A stretch of DNA of 64,000 bases from Icerya purchasi (GCA_039619475.1 CM077115.1:150542274-150606273), one strand, 5' to 3'. Positions 1 to 11,905 are shown, numbered from the stretch's first letter. Notes: generated by a model from the sequence alone, not told the origin. Program-made: numbers and translations.

Positions 1-109
1 TTTTATTAAATCACGGGTTTTTAGTTAATCCTATTATTTTATTATCACCGGAAGATAAATAAAACATTAGGGTCGGGGGCTTCAGATATATTTATACTTT
101 GGGTCGCTA

Positions 110-307
110 GCCGAAAAGGTTAAAAACCGCTGCTTTATACCGTCAACATTTGACCAGCGAATCCATATTTAACTGACTTCTCCCATCCATCAGTTTCTAA
201 GTGCAAGTCTTGGTTGACATGTCAAAAGAACAAAAAAAACGTAAACTTATTTCAGCCGAAAACTGTAAATTCTCAAATAATGAAATATTTGGCTGTAATA
301 AAAATTG
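110..307. repeat. Distal flank of duplication unit A
   Basis: This stretch matches 47300-47480 closely (shared text includes the 'ccgtcaacatttgacc' and 'tgcaagtcttggtt' segments) and continues after a LINE insertion at 978-1230, which matches 47480-47740. It is therefore the far 3' side of the duplicated block that carries the AAA-ATPase-like gene. No coding potential is seen. Positions 1-109 show nothing recognisable. Confidence 0.7.
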
Positions 308-977
308 ACAAAAGTAATAGTGTTCTCTAAGAAGAAGCCTGTATAATGAATGATAAAAGCAGATGGGACAAAACTAGAACAGGTCAAATCAATTAGATAC
401 ACCTGGGGGGGGGGGGGGGGGGTACCTTTCTCGGCGATAGCTGCAGCTGTAAGAAGGAAGTCCGATCGCGAATAAAGCAATCGAGAACAGTGCTCATAAA
501 AATGAAGAACCTGCTCAGCAGAAGGAAATTAAATCTTGGATTACGAATTAGAATTCTACGATGTTTTCTCGGTCTTACTGTATGGCAACGCGGAGTTGGA
601 CGTTAGATGCTTCATCAGAAAGAAGTATACAGGTCTCTAAATAATATTCGTATAATTCCGTGGATCTTAAAAGTTACTAATAAAAAAGTCCTTAAAAAAA
701 TCAATAAACGCCCGGAATTATTAAATTTGATTAAGGAAACCAAACTACGTTATCTATTACATCACGAGAGGCCAAAAATATGAGATTTCACGTCTCATTA
801 TGGAAGGAAAGCTTTTGGGCAAAAGATCAAAAGGGCGCCCACAAAATTAGTGGGACAAATGATTTTCATCGTTTGTTCGTCCATTGAAATGTTCAGATCT
901 GCCGTGTCTCGAAAAGACCAATTGTTGTCTTGATCGCCAACCTTCGTAACGGAGACGGCGGATGAAGAAGAAGAATG
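308..977 (+). mobile_element. LINE 3' fragment inserted with 7-bp target duplication
   Basis: The sequence decodes, with several frame breaks, to the tail of a LINE ORF2. A readable piece near 775-850 is 'EISRLIMEGKLLGKRSKGR', and the end reads IANLRNGDGG-stop followed by a GAAGAA run, a typical LINE 3' end. The insertion is flanked by AAAATTG at 301-307 and 978-984, and unit C (47300-47740) has the uninterrupted site. It also holds an 18-G run at 405-422. The element is 5'-truncated and dead. The clade is not assigned. Confidence 0.75.
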
Positions 978-1487
978 AAAATTGTAATGAAAATTTAAAA
1001 AGCAGTAGTAGGGCGCAGATATCACCTGCGCCAAAAACGGTGGGAATTACTTCTGTTAGCCTGAAATTGACGAATAGAATATTTCCATGAAATCATTTTG
1101 TATAATAGCGAAATGGACTGCGCAGATCAATCCTAAAATACGGTTACCCATTTATTATGCTGGCTATCTAGACCCGTCGACTTTTCTCTGCAGTTCCATC
1201 TCTCCATTGATCACATATAAAAATTAAATTATGTCCTCTCCTAAATATCTGACTTGACTTTTTAGCATTTAAATCGCAAAAAAAAACAACAAATGATACA
1301 AGTATCTGTTTTATTCCTACTGCACGTATATATTCGCGGCATGCCTGTATTACAATTTTCATTTCAGTAAGATTGGCCCAATTTAATATGCGGCGTCCGT
1401 AAACGTCGCGTATTTTTGTTTGATTATCTTTAACATGAACATAACATACATTTATTTTAAGCAACATATTTCCTTAATAAATCAAAA

Positions 1488-1880
1488 CATACAATAAGAT
1501 CAATAAAAAAGGTATATTTATCGTCGAAACGGTTTCAGTCGAGGCTATTTAGCTGTAATAGAAACGAAAAAAGCTAACATAAAAGCAGTAAATCGGAACG
1601 GGAAAGACCCCCTTGAAGTAATGCAAACCATCAAGAAACGGAAGCTGCAGTGGACACATCATACGAGCAAATACGAAATTCTGAAAATCATTTTGGGGAA
1701 GGAAAGATAAATGGGAAGAGATCGAGAAGTGGACGTCGAAATTCATGAATAAGCTTATCAACTGGTTAGTTCGACTGCCCTTCTGTACAACTGCTCCGAT
1801 TATCGGCCATTGTAAAAGAAAATTTTCAATCGTGGATCGCCAACCTTCAATTTGGAGACGGCGGATGAAGAAGAAGAAGA
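1488..1880 (+). mobile_element. Second LINE 3' fragment, same type
   Basis: Reading the plus strand gives fragments such as LEVMQTIKKRKLQW and SKYEILKII, then SWIANLQFGDGG-stop and a GAAGAAGAA tail at 1866-1880. This is the same ORF2 ending as in the fragment at 308-977, so both come from one LINE family. Several frameshifts interrupt it. It lies just before the 3' flank of AAA-like copy A. The stretch 1231-1487 between the fragments holds only part of a repeat also seen near 47850 ('gtaaacgtcgcgtat'). Confidence 0.65.
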
Positions 1881-2153
1881 AGGAAATCATGATTCAGGAA
1901 TGTTCTAGGATTACACAAATGTCTTCATGCATACTTAAAGCCTATACAGTTGAAATACAAATATTTCCGGAGAAGCTCTGCAAAATCAAGAAATAATTCG
2001 AAAATTTAATTGCAATGATTAAATTTGCCTAGGTGCAATGCTAATAAGCTAATAATGTATGTTATGATGTTTGGTTTACGGGCAAGCACAAGTAACAATT
2101 TTTGTTTAGATCGACGATCAATAAGAAAGGTATATTTTATTTTTGCTACCGAT

Positions 2154-3550
2154 CTATCTGTTATTCCCATCGTTCGAAACACTTTGTTGACGCAATACAT
2201 TTTCAAGTTCCGTTCTCATTTCGAAATTCGGAATCACTAAAATATCGTCTTGGTTTAATCTGGAGAAGTAGCCTAATGATTCGAGATATTTGAAAAGGTC
2301 ATATATACATCTACCTTATCGTTAAATCCTTCGTGGATACATTTTTTTAAAAATTCAGCTCCCCCTAAATAGAATTCGTCCAAATTGTACATGGCGAAAA
2401 CATGCAAGTAAACAGTTCCATTTTTTAAAATTGATAATGCCATCTCTCTCGCCGTTTTCTGGTTTAGAAGATTGTGGATGGATTTGATGAATGTGGGTGT
2501 CTCCCAATAGGACCTTAAAGCTTGTGAATCACCGAGTTTTCTGTTTTGGATAAAGTGTTATATAGCGTTCTATTATTACATTGGCCTGTGTAAGTGCCGT
2601 AGAACTTGCTTATATCAGCTTTCAGCATTTTAGCCTCGTTGGGATCGTTGGTAAATTTAAGTAAATCGCAAAGTTCCCGGTCGTTGATTCCGTAATACTC
2701 TGAAAAGGTATGATTCCAGTAAATATCATAATGTCCGTGAAAACCCCAAAAGTCTGGATACGGAGTATCCTCATTATCGGTTTCATAGTTAATAGTACGA
2801 TCATCAGCAATATATAATGTACCTGTGGCTAAATAATGGTAAAAACTGAACACGATATGGTAATGATAAACGAGTCTTCCGACGTCTTCCGATGTGTTTC
2901 CAAAAACGATGGCATTGAACAAAGCATCGCAGTTGTCAAACAGTATAATAATGTTTCGATCAAAGTGCATTAATAAAAGTTCATCAAGGTATTTTAAGGC
3001 AAATTTGAAATGAATTTCTTCCGGGCTCTTTTTTTCTAAATCACGTTCAATATAGTTCTTATAGCTCTGGGAAATGTTCGGATTTTTTACGTTCAATAAA
3101 TATTTATGTTGTAAGAAAGTCTCTAAAATTACAGTTTTCAAATTTTCATGCATCGTTCTGTTATTTGTAATTCGGTTTATCGGTTCAAAGTTGACGTGAA
3201 TCACGGGATACCTGCCGAAGGTTGCATTGAAAAACTCGCGATGTTTGAAGATTTTTAATTTTTTGAATAAACGGGTAATTTTTCGTTTTTTTCTTGTCCA
3301 CTATCTCATTGCCGTCTTCGTCAACTTCTATTTCGAAATAGTGCTTCAGCGTCAGAATATTGATGGTTTTTCCAAAATTTCGTGGAGCTTCTATAAAAAT
3401 ATTTTTTCGCGGAACATACGATTGAGTTTTAGTAAAAGCGCTTTCTTCGGCAAATGTCTTTATTATGAGAGATTTATCGATGTAAGTTCCGCTTTCTACC
3501 AGCGTCGGGAAATCGGTCGATCCGATTTCGAATGCCGGTTGCCTTGACCA
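2154..3550 (-). pseudogene. AAA-ATPase-like gene, copy A (frameshifted)
   Basis: This is the main exon of a protein resembling the PF09820 AAA-ATPase-like family. Visible marks are 'FEIGSTDFPTLVESGTYID' at the start, a P-loop-like PRNFGKT, a Walker B-like ILFDNCDAL, LATGTLYI and YYGINDREL. Compared with copies B and C it has an extra base near 3266-3277, shifting frame after about 95 codons, and a 16-nt deletion near 2547, which removes the reading frame for the last ~115 codons. A splice acceptor (ttcttgcag) precedes the exon at 3551. Its probable first exon (5906-6013) is separated by a 2.3-kb insertion and has a stop at codon 9. It is a relic; the function of intact relatives in insects is unknown. 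Confidence 0.85.
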
Positions 3551-3818
3551 CTGCAAGAAGAATATAATACTTAGAGTTTAAAACGGTATTACGCTGCAAT
3601 TAAAAACTCGCGTCCGGGGATACCACCGCGGATTTAGTCCGCCGAATTATTAAATAGTATTCTATTAATTATTATTATGGTTATTATTATTATTATTTAT
3701 TAGATAAGTCAAGAAATGGATTGCGATTTAAGGTTCGTATTTTAAATTTACCTATAACGATTTTTCTCGGTCGGTCGACCGCTAAAAACACAAGTTAATT
3801 AATATAGGTACGAACATA

Positions 3819-5091
3819 TTAGGAGTATAAATAAGTACGTGCGGTTTTGTTTTTTTTCGAAAATTGAAGCTCACTTGTGAAAAATTGGTTATATATTCAA
3901 TGTTCAAAGTATTGTCCGTCGCTAGCCACTACTTTTTCCCATCTTTTTAGCAATTGACAGATCCCATCGCGAAAAAAGGCCGGCTCTTTGGCCGCTATCC
4001 ATGCATCGATCCATTTTTTGGCTTCATCGTAATTGGAGAAGTGCTGGTCAGCCAGACCATGTTGAATTGATTGGAACAGATAGTAATTGGAAGGAGCAAT
4101 GTCTGGGCTATACGGCGGGTGAGGTAGGACTTCCCATTTGAGCGTTTCCAAGTAGGTTTTCACAACTTTTGCAACATGGGGACGAGCACTATCATGTTGC
4201 AAAATAACTTTGCCATGTCTATCGGCGTATTGCGGTCGTCTTTCTGGCAATGCTCAGCTCAAACGCATCAATTGCCATCGGTAGACCTCCCCCGTGATCG
4301 TTTCGTTCGGTTTCAGCAGCTCATAGTGCACCACACCCAACTGGTCCTACCAAATACACAACATGATCTTCTCGCCATGAATATTTGGCTTGGCCGTCGA
4401 CGATGAGGCATGGCCGGGGTATCCATACGTTGCCCGACGTTTTGGATTATCGTAATAGACCCACTTTTCATCGCCAGCCACAATATGATGCAAAAAACCC
4501 TTTCTTTTTCGGCGCTGAGCAGCTGTTCACAAGTGAAAAAACGGTGTTTGACGTCTCTCGGCTTAAGTTCATATGGAACCCAATTTCCTACCTTTCGGAT
4601 CATTCCCATTGCTTTTAAACGATGGAAAATGGCTGGTTGAGTGACTCCAAGTATTTTTGTGAGTTCCTTTTGCGTTTGTGATGGATCTTCATCGAGTAAT
4701 GCCTCCAATTCTTCATCTTCAAACTTTGGTGGCACTCCGGGTCTTTCTTCGTCTTCCAATTCAAAATTGCCACTTTTAAACCGTGCAAACCACTTCCGAC
4801 ACGTTCGTTCATAAACTTGCATTAAAATACGATGACTTTCGGCAGCCTTTTTCTTCATATTGAAGTAATGAAGTAAAACTTCCCGCAAAAACACATTATT
4901 CGTTACAAAAGTTGTCATTTTCAGAGCACACAAAAACTATGTTGTTTTCACTTCAGAAAAATGACAGGTACTGAAACAGAAAGCATAATGATGACAATTC
5001 AAAATGGAGTTGTTCACAGATGAAACAACGAAATAACAAACTAGTAGCTACATCTGTTGTCAAAACCGCACGAACTTATTTATACTCCTAA
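3819..5091 (-). mobile_element. Full-length mariner element with TIRs
   Basis: Terminal inverted repeats of about 31 bp begin TTAGGAGTATAAATAAGT at 3819 and are mirrored at the 5091 end, with one mismatch seen. The element is bounded by TA at 3817-3818 and 5092-5093, the mariner target duplication. At 1273 bp it has the usual mariner size. It sits inside the LTR-like repeat at 3576-5885, so it is the younger insertion. The transposase inside is broken (see 3897-4933). Confidence 0.93.
3897..4933 (-). pseudogene. Mariner transposase, frameshifted and active-site mutant
   Basis: The N-terminal part (4313-4933) carries the helix-turn-helix region and GVTQPAIFHRLKAMGM, GNWVPYELKPRDV and RRFFTCEQL-like marks. 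The C-terminal part (3897-4250) carries VILQHDSARPHVAKVV and SPDIAPSNYYLF and ends VASDGQYFEH. The frame breaks between about 4250 and 4420. Mariner transposases use a D,D34D triad; here the residue 34 after the second Asp is Asn (SNYYLF). About eight residues also appear missing before ERTCRKWF in the DNA-binding part. The closest relatives by eye are mauritiana/cecropia-type mariners. It cannot be catalytically active. Confidence 0.92.
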
Positions 5092-5905
5092 TAATACGGC
5101 GACAATTAATAAATATAAAACAATTCAATACGTATCTCTGTTGTCGGCCGGGTGGTGCGATATCCTGAATGGCGGTGGCTCGTTGGTCCGTTGAATCGGT
5201 AGGTCTGCGGAGGGAAATTCGGTTCGCGGTATTTTTAAAACAATTAACAAATTATACTCGGTACATTTTTCGACTAATAACACGGTTTCGTCTCTATATT
5301 TTATCGGAATTATAAGATCTTTCGCGTTGTTGAACAGTAAAGTTATAGCCAGTGGCCAACTTGAACTACTTTTTCACTTTTTTACTGATCAGATGATCAA
5401 GACCGAAAACTATATCGTACTGACTTCAACCGTCACAAAAATCAGACTGGCTCGAAGTGTTTTAGACGGTTTTGCTCGCCCTGGACTCCGGCTTATTCCA
5501 GCCGTTATTTTTTGTCGGCTTGTTTTTTACAGTCCTGACCGCCGCACTCGTCGGAATCGCAACAAACGAAGGCCAATGGTCGCGGAGATTCTTTGGTGTA
5601 TTCAAAAAGGTCGTGCCTTCCCGGAATCTTTAGAACCTGCGATGCTTACGGGCCTCATTTTTTATGTTTCGTCATTATTTTTTCCGAATAGTCCTCCGTG
5701 GGTGGCGATACAGAATTCCATTCCCCCTAGCCGACAACAGGATTACGCACATACGCACACTTAGCTCGCACCATTCGCCCGATAGTTTATTAAATTAAAT
5801 TTTTAATATTTTATTTATTTGTTTATTTTATTTTAGTTTTATTTTGTTTATTTTTTGTCGAGCCATGTAATGGTCGGATTACAAGTTATTAAACTAACCG
5901 TAAAC

Positions 5906-6013
5906 ATCAGTAATATTCAAATTTAATGGCGGAAACGTTGTTCTTGGTCCTGTCCATCGACGGAAATGCACACCAGTTTACTTTCTCCTCAGTCGTGATT
6001 TCATTTTGGTAGA
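5906..6013 (-). pseudogene. Probable first coding exon of AAA-like copy A (broken)
   Basis: On the minus strand an acceptor-like 'ttttattacag' precedes 6013. An ATG at 6004-6002 opens a frame of 33 codons ending ITD at 5906, followed by GTTTAC as a weak donor. This would join in phase 0 to the main exon at 3550. The same LNITD ending is conserved in copies B and C. Copy A has an in-frame stop at codon 9. The exon model is my inference from comparing the copies; it could instead be 5' untranslated sequence. Confidence 0.35.
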
Positions 6014-6870
6014 CTGTAATAAAATGAATTCCGCCCTCAGGCTGCTCTGTGATATCGAGTGCACTATAAGGGGTTAAATATCGTACTCAGATCCGGTCAC
6101 TGGATTTCAGCAGCGATTCTAAGCTAGTTCAATTCACTTTCAAATACGGGGTTACTCGTTGCTAACATTGAACAGGTAAAGCGAGAGGAGCTGCCCTTTC
6201 ATTCCTATTCTTATAGTTTATAACGATAATTCAGTTGTAATTTTTATTGTCGGAAATTAATAAAGAATAGAATACATCGCCGTCCACAAAAAGGCATAAT
6301 TTTCCTAATTGTTAAGCTTATTCACGCGAACATTTCCGACAGACACTACAAAAAAAAAGTCAAAACAATTCTACACAAATAATGCGTTCTGTGTCATAGA
6401 ACGAAAGTTAACACTCGCGATAGTTTGATACCACAAATCAGTCCAGGTCACTTTTTACTGTTGTTGTTAATATGATACTGTTTAGAAAGCTGATGAACAA
6501 TACTTCAACACAGTGTTTTCCAACCTAGAAGAACTTTTCAGTAACGTCATTAATTATTAGAGAGCGATTACGAACTAAATATATAATACCCCATCTGAAC
6601 TAGACGGCTAGGTCACAGATTAGTCGAAGATATTTTGGTTCTCATAATTTAATCGATTTTAGCACATTATTTCGCTGACTGAGTTTTGTTTATTAATCGG
6701 AAAAAAATGAAATGTCAACCTTTTTCCAGTTCAATTTAAATGTTGTCCTTGAAATAACAAAAAAAAAAAAATCAGTTAAACAGCCTAAATCCAAACATAT
6801 AAATGAGATTACAAGTGAGCTGAACCGAATGAATTACCCATATGTTTAAACAACTAAATCAAAATTTCCC
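5966..6870 (-). repeat. 5' flank of AAA-like copy A, near-identical to copy C flank
   Basis: By eye about ten differences separate 5966-6870 from 52250-53150, roughly 1%. The copy B counterpart (30330-31110) is much more diverged except for one island (6260-6442). No coding frame is seen on either strand. It probably holds the promoter and upstream DNA of the family. On the minus strand a TATA-like 'ttatagtttataacg' lies near 6215-6230. No start site can be proven. Confidence 0.7.
6260..6442. promoter_or_regulatory. Conserved 180-bp island in 5' flank (copy A)
   Basis: This island, from 'aataaagaatag' to 'accacaaatcagt', is almost unchanged in all three gene copies (30581-30770 and 52528-52711), although the DNA on either side is strongly diverged in copy B. 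It does not encode a conserved peptide in any frame. It may be a control element, an untranslated exon, a small RNA or a gene-conversion tract. The assignment as regulatory is inference. Confidence 0.4.
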
Positions 6871-6889
6871 ATACATGTACGGGTCGTTT

Positions 6890-7871
6890 ATTGTTGGTAT
6901 CCTTGAATTTTCATAATATTGCTCCTTGTATTGCAGCCCCACAATTCGCATCCATACTTCCATATCAGAGCGAGTTAATTGTATAATACCAGTTTAATTT
7001 TTAAAGACAGTTGAAACTGTTTTGACTATTATTCAATGTAGTTTGTTGGTTTTGATTCTAAGTTCAGCCTTTTTCGTGTCAATGTTCTTACGCTATTCTC
7101 GTCTATAAGCCTAGGTATTTAACGTCTTTTTTGATTGGTACTATCTTGTTATCGATTTTTATATTTTTTGGCTCCGTATAAGGATATTTGTAAATACTAT
7201 ACATGCTGATTTATTTTAATTCGCCATTTCTTGCACCATGACATAATTTTATTCACTGTTCTTTGCAATTTAATATTTTCTTTTGTTTGACTTAAATCAG
7301 AGCACAATAGTGCGGTGTTATCTGCAAAAGTTGCCGTTAAGGAGTTGTCTTCAACTGGTATATATCTGATGTAAAAATAAGGTACAATAACGGCCCCAAA
7401 ATAAAACACTTCGCTGTGGAACTCTTGACTTAACTGGATAGACGTTAGATACTTCGTCTTCATACTTGATTAATCCGGATACGATGAATACAACTCGTTA
7501 TAGTGATTTGGACAATTTTTTTTTTTTATTCTATACAATAAGCCGTCGTGTCATGCTTTGTCAAAAGCCTAGCTTACATCCAGAAATACGGCATCACAAA
7601 CCCTTTTCTCTTCTAAGTCAGATTCAATTTTTTCTACGGCCCTATATACCTGTTAGACTGTAAAGTGTTTAGCTCTAAATCCGCACTGATGAAATGGTAT
7701 TATTTGGTATTCATTAACTAAAGGAAGCACTCTTTTTAATAACAGGCTTTCATATAATTTCGATATCACTGGTATTATCGAAATAGGCCTCTATGAGGCA
7801 ACATCTGTAAGTGGTTTATTATGTTTCGGTATTACTATTGTTTTCGAAAATTTTAATTGTGCAGGATAGGT

Positions 7872-7904
<33 letters not shown>

Positions 7905-8395
7905 TAGTAGCACTAACCCTTTTTCGTGATAATTCCTTTAGGACCTTAGCAGTTATTATTAAATCATAATGAGGCGCTTTTTTGTGGGTTCATGTTTTTA
8001 ATTGCAGCCTTAATCTCTCCTGATGATGCTGGCTTGATAGGAAGATAGACATTAAAGTTGTTTTCATAGGTAATGTATTATCTTCAAGATTTGGAGTAAT
8101 TAGCAAGGTGTTTAACAAATCCTTCCGCTTTTTCTTCGTCACTATGAGCCCAGCTGCCATCACATTTCCTAATAGGGTAGACCGGATTTTTTGGAACTTC
8201 TCGTTGCTTTTCATAGTGAGTACTCATTATCAACATGAGATAAGGAAAAGATACATATTGATTGAAAGTATCATTTTGTAGCTTTTGAAGTAGTTGTTTA
8301 ACTTTTTTCATTTGTCTATTCAATTTCCTCTTATCTTCTGGGTGTCTGTTTGTTTGGTTTTTTTTTTTTTGCTTACCCTGGGCGCGCCAGCGGCC
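6890..8395 (-). mobile_element. Degenerate Jockey-like LINE, ORF2 fragment
   Basis: Minus-strand reading gives an RT palm piece at 7197-7463 with TATFADNTALLCSDL, where the usual second Asp of the F/YADD motif is Asn. It is followed by IMSWCKKWRIKIN. An upstream linker piece at 8084-8407 reads NRQMKKVKQLLQKLQND and PIRKCDGSWAHSDEEKAE, a typical pre-RT region. Multiple frameshifts and a TA/TG microsatellite at 7868-7903 lie between them. It is a 5'-truncated, dead copy. Confidence 0.75.
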
Positions 8396-8579
8396 TTGAC
8401 CCAACAACGTGGCGGCAAATTAAGAGATAGAACTAAATAGCCAGGCGGTCAGAAATGGAAAAAACAATGGTCAGCAACAACGGAATAACTAAAGGCAATG
8501 GGAAGGAAAGGATATAGATAGCGTTAAAGAAAGTAGGAAAACCCAAAGCTTAAAGTTGGGCGTAAAGAAAAGGAAGCGT

Positions 8580-8845
8580 CCGTTAGGTGGTTTGATTAGA
8601 TTTCTGTTTAGTCAAAACAGGAGCCTTATCAGTGGATTTGGCTTTTTCGTTGCCGAGACGGAGTTTCGGCGAATGTATCACATGACCTCCGCAGCGGAAA
8701 AGGAAGGCAGAACTGATAAGGAATACGTGACACGTTGCGCAGACGAACATCAATAAACCGCCGCGTTCGCATAACCGAACGAAACGTAAACTTCGAAAAA
8801 TAGTCCAATAGAAATAGGCGAACGCAGAACGCACGTGAAAACAAA
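8580..8845 (-). pseudogene. Possible LINE ORF1 zinc-knuckle relic
   Basis: The minus strand encodes Cys/His-spaced segments (CATCHVF, then RCGGHVIHSPKLRLGNEKA) that resemble the gag-like CCHC knuckles of LINE ORF1 proteins, with frame breaks. It sits upstream, in minus-strand sense, of the ORF2 fragment at 6890-8395 and could be the same element. The similarity is short and compositional, so the call is tentative. Confidence 0.35.
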
Positions 8846-8859
8846 ACGAATCATATCAG

Positions 8860-9595
8860 GCTAGAGGAGAAAATGCCTCTAGATGCAGCGAATGTTCGTG
8901 ATAGCTGCAAATTTAAGAAGTGAACTATGCAAATTCATAGTCATAATAAAGCACAGGGTGAATTAGTGATGGAGCGACATTTGCCAATCTCTTTTTCTTT
9001 TAGTCATTGTAAGCCTTTTTAGGTTGTTTTTGATATTCCATGATAATGAAATTCTATATCAAGCGTTGACTTTAAAATTGCATTCTCCATAATTTATTTC
9101 ATCATGAATGTAATTTATCTATTGTAACGATATAACGTTATTATTTTAGACCCTCAGGGGGGGGATACACCATCACGGCCTCTTAATTACCGTGAACGAA
9201 AAATTTAAAGTTTTTTGTTATTTGAATTTTTATACAAAGTATTCGTGAAATTTACCTGCGCTTATCTTTCTGGACCGGTCCAACTTGAAAAACAATATTA
9301 CATAAATGCGAATAAAACAGATAAATAACAAATGATATCAATTATAAATAAGCAAATTATAAGTAATCACTGTTATCGATTGATCCGATAGCGGCAGCAT
9401 ACTGTTGCATATAGTACGTTGTTCCGAAGTGGATGCTTCTCGGCAATGGAAGAGATACCTTCCTTTAAATTGTCTAGCTTCGCAGAATAATCGCGACAAA
9501 AATGCTTCTCGTAAACTCGAACGATATTTAAAAATTCCATGGCCTTTTTTTGTCATCGCGATTTTGTTGCGTAACCTTTGCTTTCCGATGATCAA
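8860..9595. other. No gene seen
   Basis: AT-rich sequence with a short G-run near 9158-9165. The open frames at 9338-9602 on both strands show no recognisable motif. Confidence 0.5.
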
Positions 9596-9599
9596 CGTT

Positions 9600-9960
9600 T
9601 GACGATGTGAGGAGAAAAAAGGTGATACCCGTATCTTGGTAAAAGGTCGACTGTTATTGAATTTTTGGTCGCAGACTTTTTTCTAAATTCTTTCTTCTTT
9701 TCTTATCCCTTCCGCTCCCGAGATCAACAATTTCTAATCGCGATCTGCCCTCCTTTTAACGTCGATGTACATGACGATTCATTCACCCTCAACCGAAATC
9801 AGGATTCCGGACACACGCACATTTTCGCTCGTATCACGTGTTTCATGTTTTTTTTCTTTTTTGTTTTTTTAATTTTTTAAATGTTTATTTTATTTGATTT
9901 TTACTATTTTCCAAAATTACAACTGTAATGTGCGCATTACACACTACGAAAGCAGTAAAA
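9600..9960. repeat. Third LTR-like repeat end
   Basis: The layout matches the ends at 5600-5890 and 44950-45190: a CG-rich portion with 'cacacgcac' and 'tcgctcgtatcac', then T-rich DNA with TTTATTTTATTT, then a 'ctgtaatgtgcgcattaca' segment whose TGTAAT/ATTACA arms are inverted. The three copies are diverged. The nature of the element (LTR or non-autonomous DNA element) is not settled. Confidence 0.4.
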
Positions 9961-10117
9961 GTTTTTAACTGATGACAATTGCTGCACAATTCAAAAAAGC
10001 GTACTGTAATAAGACACCGATTGAGTCAAATCTAAACGGCATTATTACTAGCAAGCGAATCGGAATATGATTTGGTATCACTAATTACAAGAATTAAATA
10101 AATAAATAAATAATCGC

Positions 10118-10392
10118 TAGTAATCACGTGGAAGGCAATAGCAAACCACCACGTTCAACATCATATGCGCGCTAGGTCAGAACACAGCGGACCCACACGG
10201 GACTGCACTTATATATGTCGATATAAATCAAACGATTACTATCAGTTCCGAATGTAGTCTTTGCGTATGTACACCTGCGTTGCATATTATAATAATCGCT
10301 TAGTATACAACCTATATCGGTACAGCTAAAAATGTGAGAATAGGTTGTCCACCAACCGAATGGTTGAGGATATAATGATGATGATGATCACT
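10118..10392 (+). mobile_element. SINE-like element with (GAT)n tail
   Basis: It starts 'gtggaaggcaatagcaaacc', a segment common in insect SINEs, and ends in an (ATG)n run at 10375-10389. ATCAC-type short repeats occur at both sides. Its middle (about 10195-10300) resembles the middle of the longer tRNA-headed SINEs at 20447-20948 and 45662-46113. No clear B box was found. It is non-coding. Confidence 0.6.
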
Positions 10393-10559
10393 AAAATTAT
10401 ACGTAATATTTACATGTACTCTCTTTGTGAAAAATTCTAAAATTGTATTTTGTGTAATGCTGTTTATACGTCAATAAGTTAATTTATAAAATTCTGTTAA
10501 CCGCATAAGCCGTTTAAAGATTTTTATTTATTTAATTAAATTATAGCAGGGTTAGATGA

Positions 10560-10905
10560 GGCACGTGCTCGTTTCCATGTTGGCACCACTGCGGAGTGAA
10601 GATGGCATAGTTAGTATGTGGTACGACGACAGACCTCCAGTACGAATATAACTGCAGACCTTTCCATTTTATTCCGATTATTTAATCTCTGATTTTCATC
10701 TCGAAAAAAGTGTTTGATAATTTCGCGCTAATTCTATGGCATCGTGATCTATTTTCGGCGATTTTCAACATATTATTATACCGTAAATTTATAGTATTTT
10801 CTTTGAAATTTCTGAAAATAGTTTATTAGTGAAGTGACACAGCTCGACGATTTTTGAGGATGGATAAGATGGCTAAATTGTGCGTCGGGAAGATGCGGTA
10901 TCGTG
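10560..10905 (+). other. Possible untranslated/first coding exon of an unknown gene
   Basis: This repeat-free stretch is more balanced in base composition than its surroundings. An ATG at 10860 reads MDKMAKLCVGKMRYR and is followed at 10906 by GTATGT, a good donor. An in-frame stop follows two codons into the putative intron. No downstream exon was recognised in the window, so the rest of any gene would lie beyond a very long intron. It may be chance. Confidence 0.2.
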
Positions 10906-11905
10906 GTATGTGATAAAACCTCGATTACTTATATCTTAAAGGAACTTACTTAGTGTTTTCACTTGAAAACGAAGCGGATTTTCCATAATTTAAAAAAAAA
11001 TCTGTTGAGCTAAATATACAGCAATTTTTGAGGATTTCATAAGTTTAATATAAAAATTCACGTCAAAATATCGGTTTCTTCTCGAGTTATAAGTAATTGC
11101 TCACCAACAGACCTTTGTTTAATGTGTAATAAGCAATGCGCAAACCTAGGTAGGGAGGGACATGGATTCAGTGGAATCCATGTCAAAAATGGTCAAATTT
11201 GTTTTGCGCGGATTATGACAGTATATATCGGTTTTTACATTTGCAAGACTTGTCACTTACAACGATTTTTTTAGAAAAAAGGTTCCTACTTATTTCGTTT
11301 CTTATAAATAAAATGTGAAAATTTCGCATAGATTTTTGATACTCATTAACTTTAGATCAAATGTTATATCTTTTATTCACCGCTTTTGGGTCGTGTGTGA
11401 TGACTTATGGAAAATACGTTCAAAAACATGTCAAAGTTCTTAAGAGAATGTGGAGATTTTGTGTGAGTCTGCGTGTTCTAGTTTACTTTTTTTCTTATAC
11501 GTGTACTTTTGATAAGTCATCCGACCCAAAGGCGGTATCTCGTATCTCTACCCTATCGAGCAAGATGGTCAAAAATAGAGATTTGGTAAACTGATTGTAA
11601 CACAGTTGTTTCGATGCGAGATTAAAAATCAAATGAAATAATCCCTTTAATACAAAATTTTAACCCCAAGAAATGTTTCGTTCTGGCTCCGCAATCATTC
11701 TTCGAAAAGTACGTAATTTTACCTTTCCTTACTTCTTAAATCATGTAATATTTATATTTGTTATAATTAATATTAAACGCTTTAATATATAACATAATTA
11801 AATAAAACCATATTTGGTAATCTTTGAAAGGTTTTAATTCTAATCGAGATCAACTTGATCCACATTAATGTGTGTATCAACTAACAATACTTTACGTTTA
11901 TTATC
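10906..11905. other. No gene seen
   Basis: Unique-looking AT-rich DNA. The frame at 11361-11594 has no recognisable motif. A perfect (TG)13 microsatellite lies at 11910-11935. Confidence 0.5.

Larger units (their letters stand above)
3576..5885. repeat. LTR-like interspersed repeat split by a mariner
   Basis: Comparison with copies B and C shows that everything between about 3576 and 5885 was inserted between the main exon of copy A and its 5' flank. Its outer parts (3576-3818 and 5094-5885) resemble 44340-45190: both contain a 'gaccgct(g)aaaaacacaa' segment and 'aatacggc(g/a)acaa'. Both then have a GC-richer stretch ending in CAC/CGC-rich sequence, T-rich DNA and a 'catgtaatgg' end. It could be a solo LTR or a non-autonomous element. 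No protein was recognised; the open frame at 5327-5764 looks accidental. Confidence 0.5.

Noticed and set aside
5327..5764. 145-codon plus-strand frame
   Set aside because: It lies in an LTR-like repeat, has no motif, and the related repeat at 44340-45190 shows no matching frame.
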